63,998 nucleotides of DNA from Candidatus Krumholzibacteriota bacterium (lineage in GTDB: Bacteria > Krumholzibacteriota > Krumholzibacteriia > Krumholzibacteriales > Krumholzibacteriaceae), in contig JAFGEZ010000029.1 in NCBI GenBank assembly GCA_016931295.1, forward strand, positions 1-63,998, written 5' to 3'. Of this stretch, positions 26,213 to 34,534 are shown piece after piece (position 1 is the first letter of the stretch; the number at the start of each line of letters is the position of its first letter). Position numbers and translations under genes: made by a program. The notes under the pieces were generated by a model. The model was not told where the DNA came from. It searched no databases and worked only from the letters and a program-made list of their open reading frames with translations.

Positions 26213-26829
26213 CGCTCCGTCCCCTTTCCGCGCCCGAAACGCGCTCCGTGCGTCCGGTACTGGGCGGCGATCCCCGCGGCGGCGAGAAGGGCCCAGATCA
26301 CGACGAGGATCGTCGCGTCGCTCCCGTGGAACCGGGCGAACCGTCCCGGCATCGTGTAGACGGAGAATGGATCGATCGGCCGCCCCGCGAGGCAGAGCGC
26401 ACCGGCGATGACGTGCCACGAGCCGGCGATCGCCGTCGCCACGACGATGACGAGCCGCTGGAACGCGAACGCGAGCAGGCCGCCGAGAATGGCGGCCACG
26501 ATCGGCAGCAGGAGCGCGAGCCCCGTCCCGCCGGCGACGAGCGAGCCGACGAGCCAGCCGGCCATCGCGCCGAGGAGGAAGACGCCCACGGGGTAAAGAG
26601 CCGTGACCAGCGCGGCGCCGACGAGCCCGCCGACGAGCGCCGCGAAGAAGACGGCGAGCCCCCCGCCGGCGGCGGTCCGCATGACGAGGGCGGCGGCGAG
26701 CCACGCGCCGGCGGCGAAGCCGACGATGCCGAGTATCGCCCGGAACGCGCGGTAGCCCCTGAAACACATCACGAGCCCGACGACGACCGAGATCGCCGCG
26801 GCGACCGCGAACGGCACCGATATGGCCAT
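26209..26829 (-). CDS. DUF4203-like multi-pass membrane protein
   Basis: 206 residues, six or seven hydrophobic helices rich in Gly and Ala, with the repeated FRGYRAFRAILGIVGFAAGAWL pattern found in DUF4203/TM7S3-like proteins. No active site is visible. It overlaps the disulfide oxidoreductase gene by 4 bp, so the two are translationally coupled. Confidence 0.65.
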   Translation of the reverse strand: MAISVPFAVAAAISVVVGLVMCFRGYRAFRAILGIVGFAAGAWLAAALVMRTAAGGGLAVFFAALVGGLVGAALVTALYPVGVFLLGAMAGWLVGSLVAGGTGLALLLPIVAAILGGLLAFAFQRLVIVVATAIAGSWHVIAGALCLAGRPIDPFSVYTMPGRFARFHGSDATILVVIWALLAAAGIAAQYRTHGARFGRGKGTER

Positions 26830-26910
26830 GAGTCATCCTCCCTTTCGTGATTCAACTCGCATGCCGGCCGCCGTACCGCTCTCCCCGGGCGGCCGCGAAC
26901 CCGGCCGAAC

Positions 26911-27513
26911 CTATTTTCCCTTCCTGCCCCGCCGGAACAGGTGTTCGAACCGCTGCGGCCCGACGAATCCCTTCAGGGGGAAATGCCCCTCCCGGACGAC
27001 CTTCGTATCCTCGATCGTGTAGAAGGCCTGCGGGTTGTGCTCCTCGATGATCCGGGCGACGCGCGTGAGATCGGTGCGGCGGACGACCGAGTAGACGATG
27101 CTGACCGGCCCGAGCATCCCCTCGGCGGGAACGGCGGTCACGCCGAAGTGCGCGCCGCGCAGCGCCGCGATCAGCCGGCTCGCGTCGCGCCTCGTGATGA
27201 TGCGCATGATGATCGTGCCCATGGCGAGCTTCTCCTCGAGCAGCAGCCCCACGTAGGTGCCCGCGGCGAAACCGCCCCCGTAGGCCACGTAGCAGACCCA
27301 GTTGGAGAGGTTGCGCATGATCTGCCCGATCGCGAGCAGCCACACGATCACCTCGAAGAACCCGAGGAGCGGCGCGATGTACTTCCGGCCCCGGGAGACG
27401 AAGACGATCCGCAGCGTCCCGATCGAGACGTCGACGATGCGCGCGACGAAGATCATCGCCGGGATGAGCAGCCACCGGAAGAGATCGCTCTCGAGAACGG
27501 CCGGTTCGATCAT
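26911..27513 (-). CDS. UPF0316/DUF2179-type membrane protein
   Basis: 200 residues. Three N-terminal membrane helices contain FVARIVDVSIGTLRIVFVSRGRK, the DUF5698 hallmark. They are followed by a soluble DUF2179 domain (EEKLAMGTIIMRIITRR...GVTAVPAEGMLGPVSIVYSVVRR) ending in a basic tail. Such proteins are uncharacterised; the DUF2179 domain has been proposed to bind nucleotides. The ATG at 27513 overlaps the trmO stop by 4 bp. Confidence 0.84.
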   Translation of the reverse strand: MIEPAVLESDLFRWLLIPAMIFVARIVDVSIGTLRIVFVSRGRKYIAPLLGFFEVIVWLLAIGQIMRNLSNWVCYVAYGGGFAAGTYVGLLLEEKLAMGTIIMRIITRRDASRLIAALRGAHFGVTAVPAEGMLGPVSIVYSVVRRTDLTRVARIIEEHNPQAFYTIEDTKVVREGHFPLKGFVGPQRFEHLFRRGRKGK

Positions 27514-28013
27514 TCCCGCCCGCCTTTCCCCTGCGGGTCGGCGAAGCGCCCGTCGTCGCGCACCCGGCGGAACCGCGAAGTCTTTCCCTCGAGCCATCCG
27601 CGGCGGGCGCCGGGGACCGAGTCGATCTCGGGGATGTAGGGCTTGATGTCGAGCAGCGGCGTGCCGTCGACCATGTCCACGCCGCGCACCCGGAGCCGCG
27701 CCCCCTCGACGGCGAGGAGCTCGACGACGGAGAGGCCGATCGGGTTCGGACGGCTCGGGCTCCTGATGGCGAAGACCCCCCGCTCGACGTCGTCGAGGAA
27801 GGGCGTCTGGAGCATCGCCGCCGGCCGGGCCAGGTGGAAGCAGAAGACGAGGATCAGGTGCGAGAATCCCTCGATGTCGCGCAGCCCCGCGGCGAAGGGC
27901 GGATAGATCTCCACCGTCCCCTCCGCCCCGGCCGTGCGCTGGATGGGCGTGCCGGCAGGCTCGGCGAAGGGGGAGCGGATGATCCCGATCGGTTGCATCT
28001 CGATCCGGTTCAT
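27510..28013 (-). CDS. trmO: tRNA (t6A37) N6-methyltransferase TrmO
   Basis: 167 residues. The SAM-binding VirR/TsaA beta-barrel is recognisable from PIGIIRSPF at the start, RPNPIGLSVVEL (the SPHRPNPIGLS motif), and DIKPYIPEID near the end. It methylates N6-threonylcarbamoyladenosine in tRNA. It starts with ATG at 28013, 19 bp after the SnoaL-like gene, and overlaps the next gene. Confidence 0.9.
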   Translation of the reverse strand: MNRIEMQPIGIIRSPFAEPAGTPIQRTAGAEGTVEIYPPFAAGLRDIEGFSHLILVFCFHLARPAAMLQTPFLDDVERGVFAIRSPSRPNPIGLSVVELLAVEGARLRVRGVDMVDGTPLLDIKPYIPEIDSVPGARRGWLEGKTSRFRRVRDDGRFADPQGKGGRE

Positions 28014-28032
28014 CGCCGTCTCCCGTCTCGCG

Positions 28033-28449
28033 TCAGGAACGGGGCCGCAGCGTCCGGCGGCGCCCGTCGATCCCGATCGTCGTCTTCGAATAGGTGATCT
28101 TCTCCACGATCAGCCCGCCCTCGAGCCGCAGCACGTCGACGCCGCGCCGCGTCTCGGCGGCGCCGGCCTCCCCCTCCTCGAGGGACCGGCTGTGCAGCGT
28201 CCACCGCAGCACGGCCCGCGCGCCCCCGTCGCCCACGAAGAGGTCCTCGAGATCGAAGCAAATCGTCTCGTCCGCGGCGAACCAGTCGCGCCACATCGCC
28301 CGGAGCCGCTCGCGGCCCTCCACGCGAAGGCCTGACCAGTGCTCGTAGACGACCGCCTCGTCGAGCAGGGCGGCCACGCGGTCGATGTCGCGCTCGTTCC
28401 ACGCCGCCATCCACTCCCCGAGCGTCCGCCGCAGTCCGTCGCCGTCCAT
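28033..28449 (-). CDS. SnoaL/NTF2-like small protein
   Basis: 138 residues. The sequence begins LGEWMAAWNERDIDRVAALLDEAVVYEHWSG and ends LRLEGGLIVEKITYSKTTIG, the alpha+beta cone of the NTF2-like/SnoaL superfamily. Members include isomerases, hydrolases and simple binding proteins; no specific function can be assigned. The ATG at 28449 is preceded by GGAAGGGAC. Confidence 0.78.
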   Translation of the reverse strand: MDGDGLRRTLGEWMAAWNERDIDRVAALLDEAVVYEHWSGLRVEGRERLRAMWRDWFAADETICFDLEDLFVGDGGARAVLRWTLHSRSLEEGEAGAAETRRGVDVLRLEGGLIVEKITYSKTTIGIDGRRRTLRPRS

Positions 28450-28466
28450 CGTGTCCCTTCCGCGCC

Positions 28467-29213
28467 TCAGCGCCGGCCTTTCAGTCGGTCGAGGCGCTCG
28501 CGCGCCTCGGCTGCCCATTCCCCCTCGTCGTCGAGGCGGAGATACTCCTCGAGATGCCGCGCGGCCTCGTCGTTCCGGCCGAGCTTCTCGCAGGCGACGG
28601 CGAGCGCGTAGAGCGCCTGCCGATGCCCCGGATCCCTCTCGATCGCCGCGAGAAACGCCTCGCGCGCCCCGGCGAGGTTCCCGTCGTGGAACCGCGCGTT
28701 GCCGAGAGCGAACCGGTACCGGGCCTCCGCCGGCCTTCGCCGGACGAGGTCCGAGAGTATGCCGGCCGCCTCGCCGTGGAGGCCGAGCCGCCCGTAGGTG
28801 ACGGCGAGATTGTACGAGGCGTCCGCGAAGGAGTCGTCGAGCGACAGCGCCTTCCGGAAGCGCTCGACCGCGCCGGCGTAATCGCCGCAGTCCGCGAGGG
28901 CGAGCCCCTCGTTGTAGACCGTCGCCGCGCCCTTCCGCCTGTCGAGGCGGCGCAGATCGCCGCCGGTGAAGGGGACGCGGACGCCGCTCCCCGGCTCCGG
29001 CGCCGCGCGCGGATCCTGGCCGTTGAAGCCGGCCAGCCCGTCGGCGCGCGACGGATCGCCGTAGAAGGACTCGGCGATGGCGCGCCAGTTCTCCCCCGGC
29101 GCCACCTCGTGGGTGACGACGCGTTCGTATTCGCCGGCCGTCCCGGGAGAGCGGGGGCCCGCGCACGACGCGGCGAGGAGCGCCGACGCCAGGGCGATCG
29201 CGATCGGCCTCAT
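28467..29213 (-). CDS. Lipoprotein with LysM-like and TPR domains
   Basis: 248 residues. The signal peptide ends LLAASC (Cys17). Residues about 33-82 (THEVAPGENWRAIAESFYGDPSRADGLAGFNG) look like a divergent LysM peptidoglycan-binding motif. From about 95 onward come four to five TPRs (YNEGLALADCGDYAGAVERFRKALSLD and others). It is probably a periplasmic, cell-wall-associated scaffold. It overlaps larC by 4 bp (ATGA). Confidence 0.78.
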   Translation of the reverse strand: MRPIAIALASALLAASCAGPRSPGTAGEYERVVTHEVAPGENWRAIAESFYGDPSRADGLAGFNGQDPRAAPEPGSGVRVPFTGGDLRRLDRRKGAATVYNEGLALADCGDYAGAVERFRKALSLDDSFADASYNLAVTYGRLGLHGEAAGILSDLVRRRPAEARYRFALGNARFHDGNLAGAREAFLAAIERDPGHRQALYALAVACEKLGRNDEAARHLEEYLRLDDEGEWAAEARERLDRLKGRR

Positions 29214-30517
29214 CGCCGTTTCGTTTCCTTTCCACGCGCACGGCCGGCGTTCGCGCGCTTCGCTGCGGGCGGCGCGGCGCGCCGTGCGCCGCCGCCTGCC
29301 GTCCGGCGGGCTTTACCCGCCGGGGTTGCCGCTTTCGCCACGCCGCAGGCTTGGCGGTAGACGTCGAGGAGCGCGGCGCCGGACCGTCCGGCCGCCTCGC
29401 GGCAGGCGTCGTATTCCGGGGCGCACCTGACGCCGCCGCCGGGGAGCCGCGCGTACTTGACGGCGATGTCGCCGAAGGGCGTCTCTATTGTTCCCCCCCA
29501 GCGCTCCAGCTCGACCCGCTCCTCGCGGGAGACCCGCACGCCGAGGGTCGTCGTCTCGCGGAAGAGGAGCTCGACGACGCGGTCGCGTGCGCTCTCCTCG
29601 CAGATGACCGTCACGAGCACGCCGGGGCGGTCCTTCTTCATCATCACCGGAGCCAGGCAGACGTCGAGCGCCCCGGCGCCGGCGAGGGCCTCGCGGAGCC
29701 AGCCGTAGATCTCGGGGTTCATGTCGTCGATCGTCGTCGATACCACGGCGACCGTCCGCTCCGGCCCGGCCTCCGCCGTCTCGATGACGCGCAGCATCCC
29801 CGGCGTTTCGCCGGTCTCCCGCGTGCCGGCGGCCGAGACGATCCTGCGCGGCACGACGGGGCGGTCTTCGCCGATCTCGCGGGCGATCGTCTTCATCAGC
29901 ACGGCCCCGGTGGGGGTGACGATCTCCCCGGGCCGGTCGACGAAGTGCACCGTCCTCCCGGCGAGGAGCTCGAGGGTGGCCGGCGCCGGCAGGGGCAGCT
30001 CGCCGTGCGCGATCCGGACCGTGCCCGTGCCGACACGGAAGGGCCGGTGCCAGATGGGCGGGAAGCCGAGATGCGCCAGGGCCGCCATGCTCCCGACGAT
30101 GTCGACGATCGAATCGACGGCGCCGACCTCGTGGAAGTGGACCTCCTCGAGTGGCCGGCCGTGGATCCTGCCCTCGGCCTCGCCGAGGAGCAGGAAGGCC
30201 CCGGAGGCGAGATCGCGGACGCGCCGGTCGAGCGGCGAACCGTCGATCATCTCCAGGATCTCGCGGAGCGTGCGCGCATGGCGCGACGGCTCGTACTCGA
30301 CGCGCGCCCGGTGCATGACGATCCCGCCGCGCTTGATCCGGCCGAAGACGATGCGGAAGGGCTCGAGCCCCGGCAGCGTCGCGACGTCGCGTGCCACGAG
30401 CTTCGGATCGGCCCCCAGGGCGAACAAACAGCCGAGGAACATGTCCCCGCTCAGCCCGCCGGTCGGATCGACGACGAGCGCGCCCATGTCCGCGCGCGTG
30501 TTCCCGTCCCTCTTCAC
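29210..30517 (-). CDS. larC: LarC nickel-pincer cofactor biosynthesis protein
   Basis: 435 residues. LarC inserts nickel into the pyridinium dithiocarboxylate cofactor in a CTP-dependent step. DPTGGLSGDMFLGCLFALGAD, HFHEVGAVDSIVDIVG and TPTGAVLMKTI are conserved in this family (DUF111). The full N- and C-terminal LarC parts are present in one frame, so no frameshift is needed (it is split in some lactobacilli). The last 40 residues are a Lys/Arg/Ala-rich tail not expected in the family. It starts with GTG at 30517 (GTGA overlap with larB); Met11 is an alternative start. Confidence 0.92.
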   Translation of the reverse strand: MKRDGNTRADMGALVVDPTGGLSGDMFLGCLFALGADPKLVARDVATLPGLEPFRIVFGRIKRGGIVMHRARVEYEPSRHARTLREILEMIDGSPLDRRVRDLASGAFLLLGEAEGRIHGRPLEEVHFHEVGAVDSIVDIVGSMAALAHLGFPPIWHRPFRVGTGTVRIAHGELPLPAPATLELLAGRTVHFVDRPGEIVTPTGAVLMKTIAREIGEDRPVVPRRIVSAAGTRETGETPGMLRVIETAEAGPERTVAVVSTTIDDMNPEIYGWLREALAGAGALDVCLAPVMMKKDRPGVLVTVICEESARDRVVELLFRETTTLGVRVSREERVELERWGGTIETPFGDIAVKYARLPGGGVRCAPEYDACREAAGRSGAALLDVYRQACGVAKAATPAGKARRTAGGGARRAAPPAAKRANAGRARGKETKRR

Positions 30518-31293
30518 CGCGTCTTTCCTTTCCCCGCGCGGGCCCGGCCCGCCGTGCGGCAGATGACGGCGGCGGCGTAGCCGGCGCCGTACCCGTTGTC
30601 GATATTGACGACCGTCACGCCCCCCGCGCAGCTGTTCAGCATCGTGAGGAGCGCCGAGAGCCCCCCGAAGCTCGCGCCGTAGCCCACGCTCGTCGGCACG
30701 GCGACGATGGGGGAATCGGCCACGCCGGCCACGACGCTCGCCAGCGCCCCCTCCATCCCGGCGACGACGACGATCACGTCCGCGGCGCGGATACGGTCGA
30801 TGTGCGAGAAGAGCCGGTGGATGCCGGCCACGCCGACGTCGTGTATCCGGTCGACGGCGCAGCCGAGATACCCGGCCGTCAGGGCCGCCTCCTCGGCCAC
30901 CGGGCGGTCGCTCGTCCCGCCGGAGACGACGGCCACCTCGCCGAGCGGCCGCGCAGCCGGGCGCCCGATGAAGAAGAGCCGGCCCTCCTCGTGGTAGACG
31001 GCGTCGGGCAGCTCGCCGGCGATGTCGGCGAAGAGCGAGGCGCTGCAGCGCGTGGCGAGGAGGTTCGTCCCCTGTCCGACCACCCTGCGGGCGATCTCGA
31101 CGATCTGCGGCGCCGTCTTCCCCTCGCAGAAGACGGTCTCGGGAAAGCCGCGGCGCAACGAGCGGTGGTGGTCGATCTTGGCGAACTCCATGTCCTCGAA
31201 GGGCAGGACCCGGAGCCGTTCGATCGCCTCACCGACGGTCGTCTCGCCGGCGGCGAGGCTCTCGAGGAGCTGTTTCAGGCGGGATTCGTCCAT
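30514..31293 (-). CDS. larB: LarB nicotinate-adenine dinucleotide carboxylase/hydrolase
   Basis: 259 residues. LarB carboxylates NaAD and releases AMP to give the cofactor skeleton. The C-terminal two thirds resembles PurE (VAVVSGGTSDRPVAEEAALTA, VVVVAGMEGALASVVAGVADSPIVAVPTSVGYG), and the N-terminal helix region ends in KIDHHR. The ATG at 31293 lies inside the dus 3' end (19-bp overlap) with AAGGA just before it. It is followed by larC. No larE (sulfur insertion) or larA (lactate racemase) is in the window. Confidence 0.92.
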   Translation of the reverse strand: MDESRLKQLLESLAAGETTVGEAIERLRVLPFEDMEFAKIDHHRSLRRGFPETVFCEGKTAPQIVEIARRVVGQGTNLLATRCSASLFADIAGELPDAVYHEEGRLFFIGRPAARPLGEVAVVSGGTSDRPVAEEAALTAGYLGCAVDRIHDVGVAGIHRLFSHIDRIRAADVIVVVAGMEGALASVVAGVADSPIVAVPTSVGYGASFGGLSALLTMLNSCAGGVTVVNIDNGYGAGYAAAVICRTAGRARAGKGKTR

Positions 31294-32273
31294 TCCTTCT
31301 CGATCTCCTCTCTCATCTCGGCGATCACCTCGAGCGTCTCGCCGAGCGTCACGGTGCCGGACAACCGGCTCCGGAAGTCCCGCATCCCGCGCAGGTCGCG
31401 CACGTACCAGCGGAAGAGCTTTCGCATCTCGAGCACGGCGAGCCGCTCGCCCTTCCATGCTACCGCAGAACGCAGGTGCCGCTCCAGCACATTGATCGCC
31501 TCGTCGGGCGGCACCGGCGCGCTCTCCCGCCCGGCGATCGCGTCCGCGATCTGCCGGAAGATCCATGGGCGCCCGTAGGTGCCGCGCCCGATCAAGACGA
31601 TGCGGCACCCCGTCTCCTCCACCGTTTTCGTGAAATCCGCCGGCGAGCGGACGTCCCCGCTCGCGATGACCGGCACCGCGAGCGCCTCGCGCAGGCGGGC
31701 GAGATGCGCGGGATCGGCCTCGCCGGAGAATCCCTGCGTCCGGAAACGCGGATGGAGGATCACGGCGGCGGCCCCGGCGTCCGCCGCGGCCTCCCCCGCC
31801 TCGAGATAGTTCTTCTCCCGGCTGCTCCAACCGGAGCGGATCTTCACCGTGACGGGGATCTCGACCGCCGCGACGACCGCCGCCACGATGTCCTCGAGGA
31901 GGCAGAGGTCGCGCATCACGGCCACGCCGCCGTTCTTTCTCACGACCTTCTTCACCGGGCAGCCGAAATTGAGATCGATGAAGGCGGGCTCCTCGGCGGC
32001 GGCGATCGCCGCCGCCTCGGCGAGCACCGCCGGAATGGCCCCGAAGAGCTGTATGCCGAGCGGCGCCTCGCCCGGGAGCCGCTTCATGATCGATCTCGTC
32101 TTCTTTCCGTCGCGCACGAGCCCGTCGGCGCTCACCATCTCCGTGACGGCGAAATCGGCGCCGTACTCCGCGCAGAGCAGCCGGTAGGGAGCGTCGGTGA
32201 AGCCGGCCATCGGCGCGACGCCGGCGAGCGGCGCGCCCTTCGCGGCGAGCATGTCGCGAAACAGGTTGCCCAT
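31275..32273 (-). CDS. dus: tRNA-dihydrouridine synthase
   Basis: 332 residues. An FMN-dependent TIM barrel with APMAGFTDAPYR at 20-31, the catalytic Cys105 in DLNFGCPVKKV, KIRSGW and the FMN phosphate sites ASGDVRS and GRGTYGRPW. The closest named type is DusB-like. It reduces uridines in the tRNA D-loop. The start is ATG at 32273; the end overlaps larB. Confidence 0.92.
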   Translation of the reverse strand: MGNLFRDMLAAKGAPLAGVAPMAGFTDAPYRLLCAEYGADFAVTEMVSADGLVRDGKKTRSIMKRLPGEAPLGIQLFGAIPAVLAEAAAIAAAEEPAFIDLNFGCPVKKVVRKNGGVAVMRDLCLLEDIVAAVVAAVEIPVTVKIRSGWSSREKNYLEAGEAAADAGAAAVILHPRFRTQGFSGEADPAHLARLREALAVPVIASGDVRSPADFTKTVEETGCRIVLIGRGTYGRPWIFRQIADAIAGRESAPVPPDEAINVLERHLRSAVAWKGERLAVLEMRKLFRWYVRDLRGMRDFRSRLSGTVTLGETLEVIAEMREEIEKEWTNPA

Positions 32274-32305
32274 GGCACGCTCCGTCGGCGGACGCCGGTC
32301 CGCGG

Positions 32306-33136
32306 TCACAGCGACAGGCTGTGCGGCACGAGGAAGAGGCCCATGCTGATGACGAAGGCGGCGACCACCGCCGCGGCGAACACGCGCGGGGAGACCGGGT
32401 CGCTCCGCTCGCCCCGGCCGAAGAAGCTCCCGCGGGCGAGCAGGATCGTCAGTATCCAGCAGACGAGCATGATCTGCGTCTTGTTGTCCGTCACGTCCCA
32501 ACCGAAGGGGAATCCCTCCCAGGCAACGCCGTACGCCTGCTGGTTGAGGATCATGCCGAGCGGCCATCCCCCGACGAAGGTGAAAAACATCACCCACCGG
32601 CTCATCACCACGGTGAAGTTCTTCCCCTCGGTGCCGCGCAGGACGGCGAGGGCGCCGAGCAGGCACATCGCCATGGTGAAGAAGGCGGCGAACATGAAGA
32701 TCATGTGCAGCACGAGAACGGTCGTCGAGTAGATCCCCTCGTACTTGATCGAGAGGAATCCCCCGCCGGCGGGCATGCGTATCTCCTCGCCGTCGGGCGT
32801 CCCGACGACGAAGGCGTACTCCATGCGCTTTCCGCGGGGCAGGGCCGGGAGGCGGGCGACGTACCGTCCGTTTCCGGCCGCGGTCATCCTGATTCCGTCG
32901 ATGCGCTCCGCGCCGCGCGGGCGATAGAGGACGAGCGGCGGGGCGGAGGGCTCCCCGGCCACGTCGAGCACGAGCTCGGGCTCTCCCGGCCCCTCCTGGT
33001 CGACGACGGTGGTGTGGCGGATCGTCACGTCCGCCGCCGATCCGGCGAGATCGCGCGGGCGGTTCGCCGAGAGGTAGCGGGCGAGAAAGACCATGACGAG
33101 CGTGATGACGATCGAGACGATGATACGGCGTTTCAC
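32306..33136 (-). CDS. Membrane protein with N-terminal extracytoplasmic domain, unknown
   Basis: 276 residues. There is one N-terminal membrane anchor (IIVSIVITLVMVFLARYL), then an exported beta-rich segment of about 110 residues, then four C-terminal membrane helices starting at YSTTVLVLHMIFMFAAFFTMAM and including FVGGWPLGMILNQQAYG. I do not recognise the family. The start is GTG at 33136 with GGAGG 6 nt upstream and a strong promoter behind it. It heads the long minus-strand gene series that continues with dus, larB and larC. Confidence 0.75.
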   Translation of the reverse strand: MKRRIIVSIVITLVMVFLARYLSANRPRDLAGSAADVTIRHTTVVDQEGPGEPELVLDVAGEPSAPPLVLYRPRGAERIDGIRMTAAGNGRYVARLPALPRGKRMEYAFVVGTPDGEEIRMPAGGGFLSIKYEGIYSTTVLVLHMIFMFAAFFTMAMCLLGALAVLRGTEGKNFTVVMSRWVMFFTFVGGWPLGMILNQQAYGVAWEGFPFGWDVTDNKTQIMLVCWILTILLARGSFFGRGERSDPVSPRVFAAAVVAAFVISMGLFLVPHSLSL

Positions 33137-33162
33137 TGACGACCTCCGGTTGCGTTTCGCAC

Positions 33163-33191
33163 ATGATACGCGAGCGGGACCGCCGATGCAA
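33163..33191 (-). promoter_or_regulatory. Promoter of the minus-strand operon headed by 33136
   Basis: TTGCAT (33191-33186), 17 bp, TATCAT (33168-33163) on the minus strand, about 27 nt before the GTG at 33136. With small gaps and overlaps, downstream transcription could reach the gene ending at 24865. Confidence 0.75.
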
Positions 33192-33204
33192 GCCGCCCGT
33201 CCGG

Positions 33205-33233
33205 TTGACTCGGCCGTCCCGGCATCGTAGATT
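33205..33233 (+). promoter_or_regulatory. Promoter of the alpha/beta hydrolase gene
   Basis: TTGACT (33205-33210), 17 bp, TAGATT (33228-33233) on the plus strand. It is divergent from, and just 13 bp away from, the promoter at 33163-33191. Confidence 0.7.
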
Positions 33234-33287
33234 AACCGGTGTGCCCGGCAAGCCGCGGCCTGAACGACGGAAGGACGACCCGGCGTA

Positions 33288-34145
33288 ATGCTTCGGGAGA
33301 TGACGATCGAGGGCAAACGCCCACTGCGGGCCGACCTGCGCACCCGGCGGCCGAACGAGCCCCGGCCGGTGGTCGTGGTCCTCCACGGCTTTCTCGGCTA
33401 CAAGCGCTGGGGCTTCTTTCCCTGGCTCTCCGAGCGGATCGCCGACGCGGGATTCCACGTGGTCACGCCGAGCTTCGGCCTCTGCGGGGTCGACGAGGAG
33501 ACCGGCCGCATCCTGCGCCCCGACGAATTCGCCCGCAACACCGTCTCGGACGAGGTCGAGGACCTCCACCGGATCCTCGGGTTCGCGCGGGACGGGGGTC
33601 TTTCCGTGCCGGTCCGACCCGGCGCCGCGGGGCTCGTGGGCCACAGCCGCGGCGGCGCCGTGGCGATGATCGCCGCAGCCGACCACCCGGAGGTCCGCGC
33701 CCTCGTCACCTGGGCGACCCCCTCCACGCTCGACCGCTACACCGAACGCCGCAAGCGCCTGTGGAAGGAGGAGGGCCGCCTGGTCTTCCGCGACCCGCGC
33801 GCCGACGAACCCCTCTCCCTCTCCTACGCCTACTACGAGGATATCGCCCGGCACTGGCTCGAGCCCCCGCTCGCCGAACGGGCCGCGCGTCTCGAGGCGC
33901 CGCAGCTGCTCGTCCACGGCGAACAGGACGCCACGGTGACCCTCCGGGAGACGAAGGCCTTGCTCGACGGCCGCGTCGGGAGTACGATCGAGCTCGAGGT
34001 CGTCCCCGGCTGCGGGCACGCGTTCGGCACGACGCACCCGATGGACCGCCCGCCGGCGCCGCTCGAGACCGCCGCCGGCCTCACGCGCAACTGGCTGTCG
34101 CGCCATCTCGCCGACACCGAAAGGAGCGATCGTGAATCCCGGTAG
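33288..34145 (+). CDS. Alpha/beta hydrolase
   Basis: 285 residues, cytosolic. The oxyanion HGFLG is at about 33-37, the nucleophile elbow GHSRGG carries Ser120, HGEQDATV supplies the acid and GCGHAFGTTH the catalytic His near 250. It belongs to the dienelactone-hydrolase/esterase group; the substrate is unknown. Its 3' end overlaps the next gene by 14 bp. Confidence 0.85.
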   Translation: MLREMTIEGKRPLRADLRTRRPNEPRPVVVVLHGFLGYKRWGFFPWLSERIADAGFHVVTPSFGLCGVDEETGRILRPDEFARNTVSDEVEDLHRILGFARDGGLSVPVRPGAAGLVGHSRGGAVAMIAAADHPEVRALVTWATPSTLDRYTERRKRLWKEEGRLVFRDPRADEPLSLSYAYYEDIARHWLEPPLAERAARLEAPQLLVHGEQDATVTLRETKALLDGRVGSTIELEVVPGCGHAFGTTHPMDRPPAPLETAAGLTRNWLSRHLADTERSDRESR

Positions 34146-34527
34146 ACGCATCGTTCTCGTCGCCGTCGTCGCGGCGGCGATCGTCGTTCTCATCGTCATT
34201 CTGTTCGCGAACCGCGGGGACGTCGCGCGGAAGATCTACCTCGCCGAAGGCGAGCGGCTCGTCGAACGGATCCCTCCCGACTACCGGGACCGCTACACCG
34301 AGGAGCTCCGCTACACGCTCGACAAGTTCTGGAGCGCCTGGGAAGGCGGGTACGTCACGCGGAACGACCTCACCGACGTGACGGACCGGATGCGTTCGCT
34401 GAACGCGCAAGACGAGGTGACCCGGATGGAGATCTTCGATTTCATCGGGGACGTGAGCCGGTTGTACACCGATGCCTTCAACGAGGAGCGCGAGCGGCGG
34501 GCCGCGCAGGAGCAGGACGGCGGATAG
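34132..34527 (+). CDS. Small single-pass membrane protein, unknown
   Basis: 131 residues. One N-terminal membrane helix (IVLVAVVAAAIVVLIVILFA) precedes a charged helical domain (RYTEELRYTLDKFWSAWEGGYVT). It starts with GTG at 34132 after GAAAGGAGCG, overlapping the hydrolase gene by 14 bp. It converges on the phosphatase gene at 34535 with only 7 bp between the stop codons. Family not recognised. Confidence 0.72.
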   Translation: MNPGRRIVLVAVVAAAIVVLIVILFANRGDVARKIYLAEGERLVERIPPDYRDRYTEELRYTLDKFWSAWEGGYVTRNDLTDVTDRMRSLNAQDEVTRMEIFDFIGDVSRLYTDAFNEERERRAAQEQDGG

Positions 34528-34534
34528 GCCGGAA

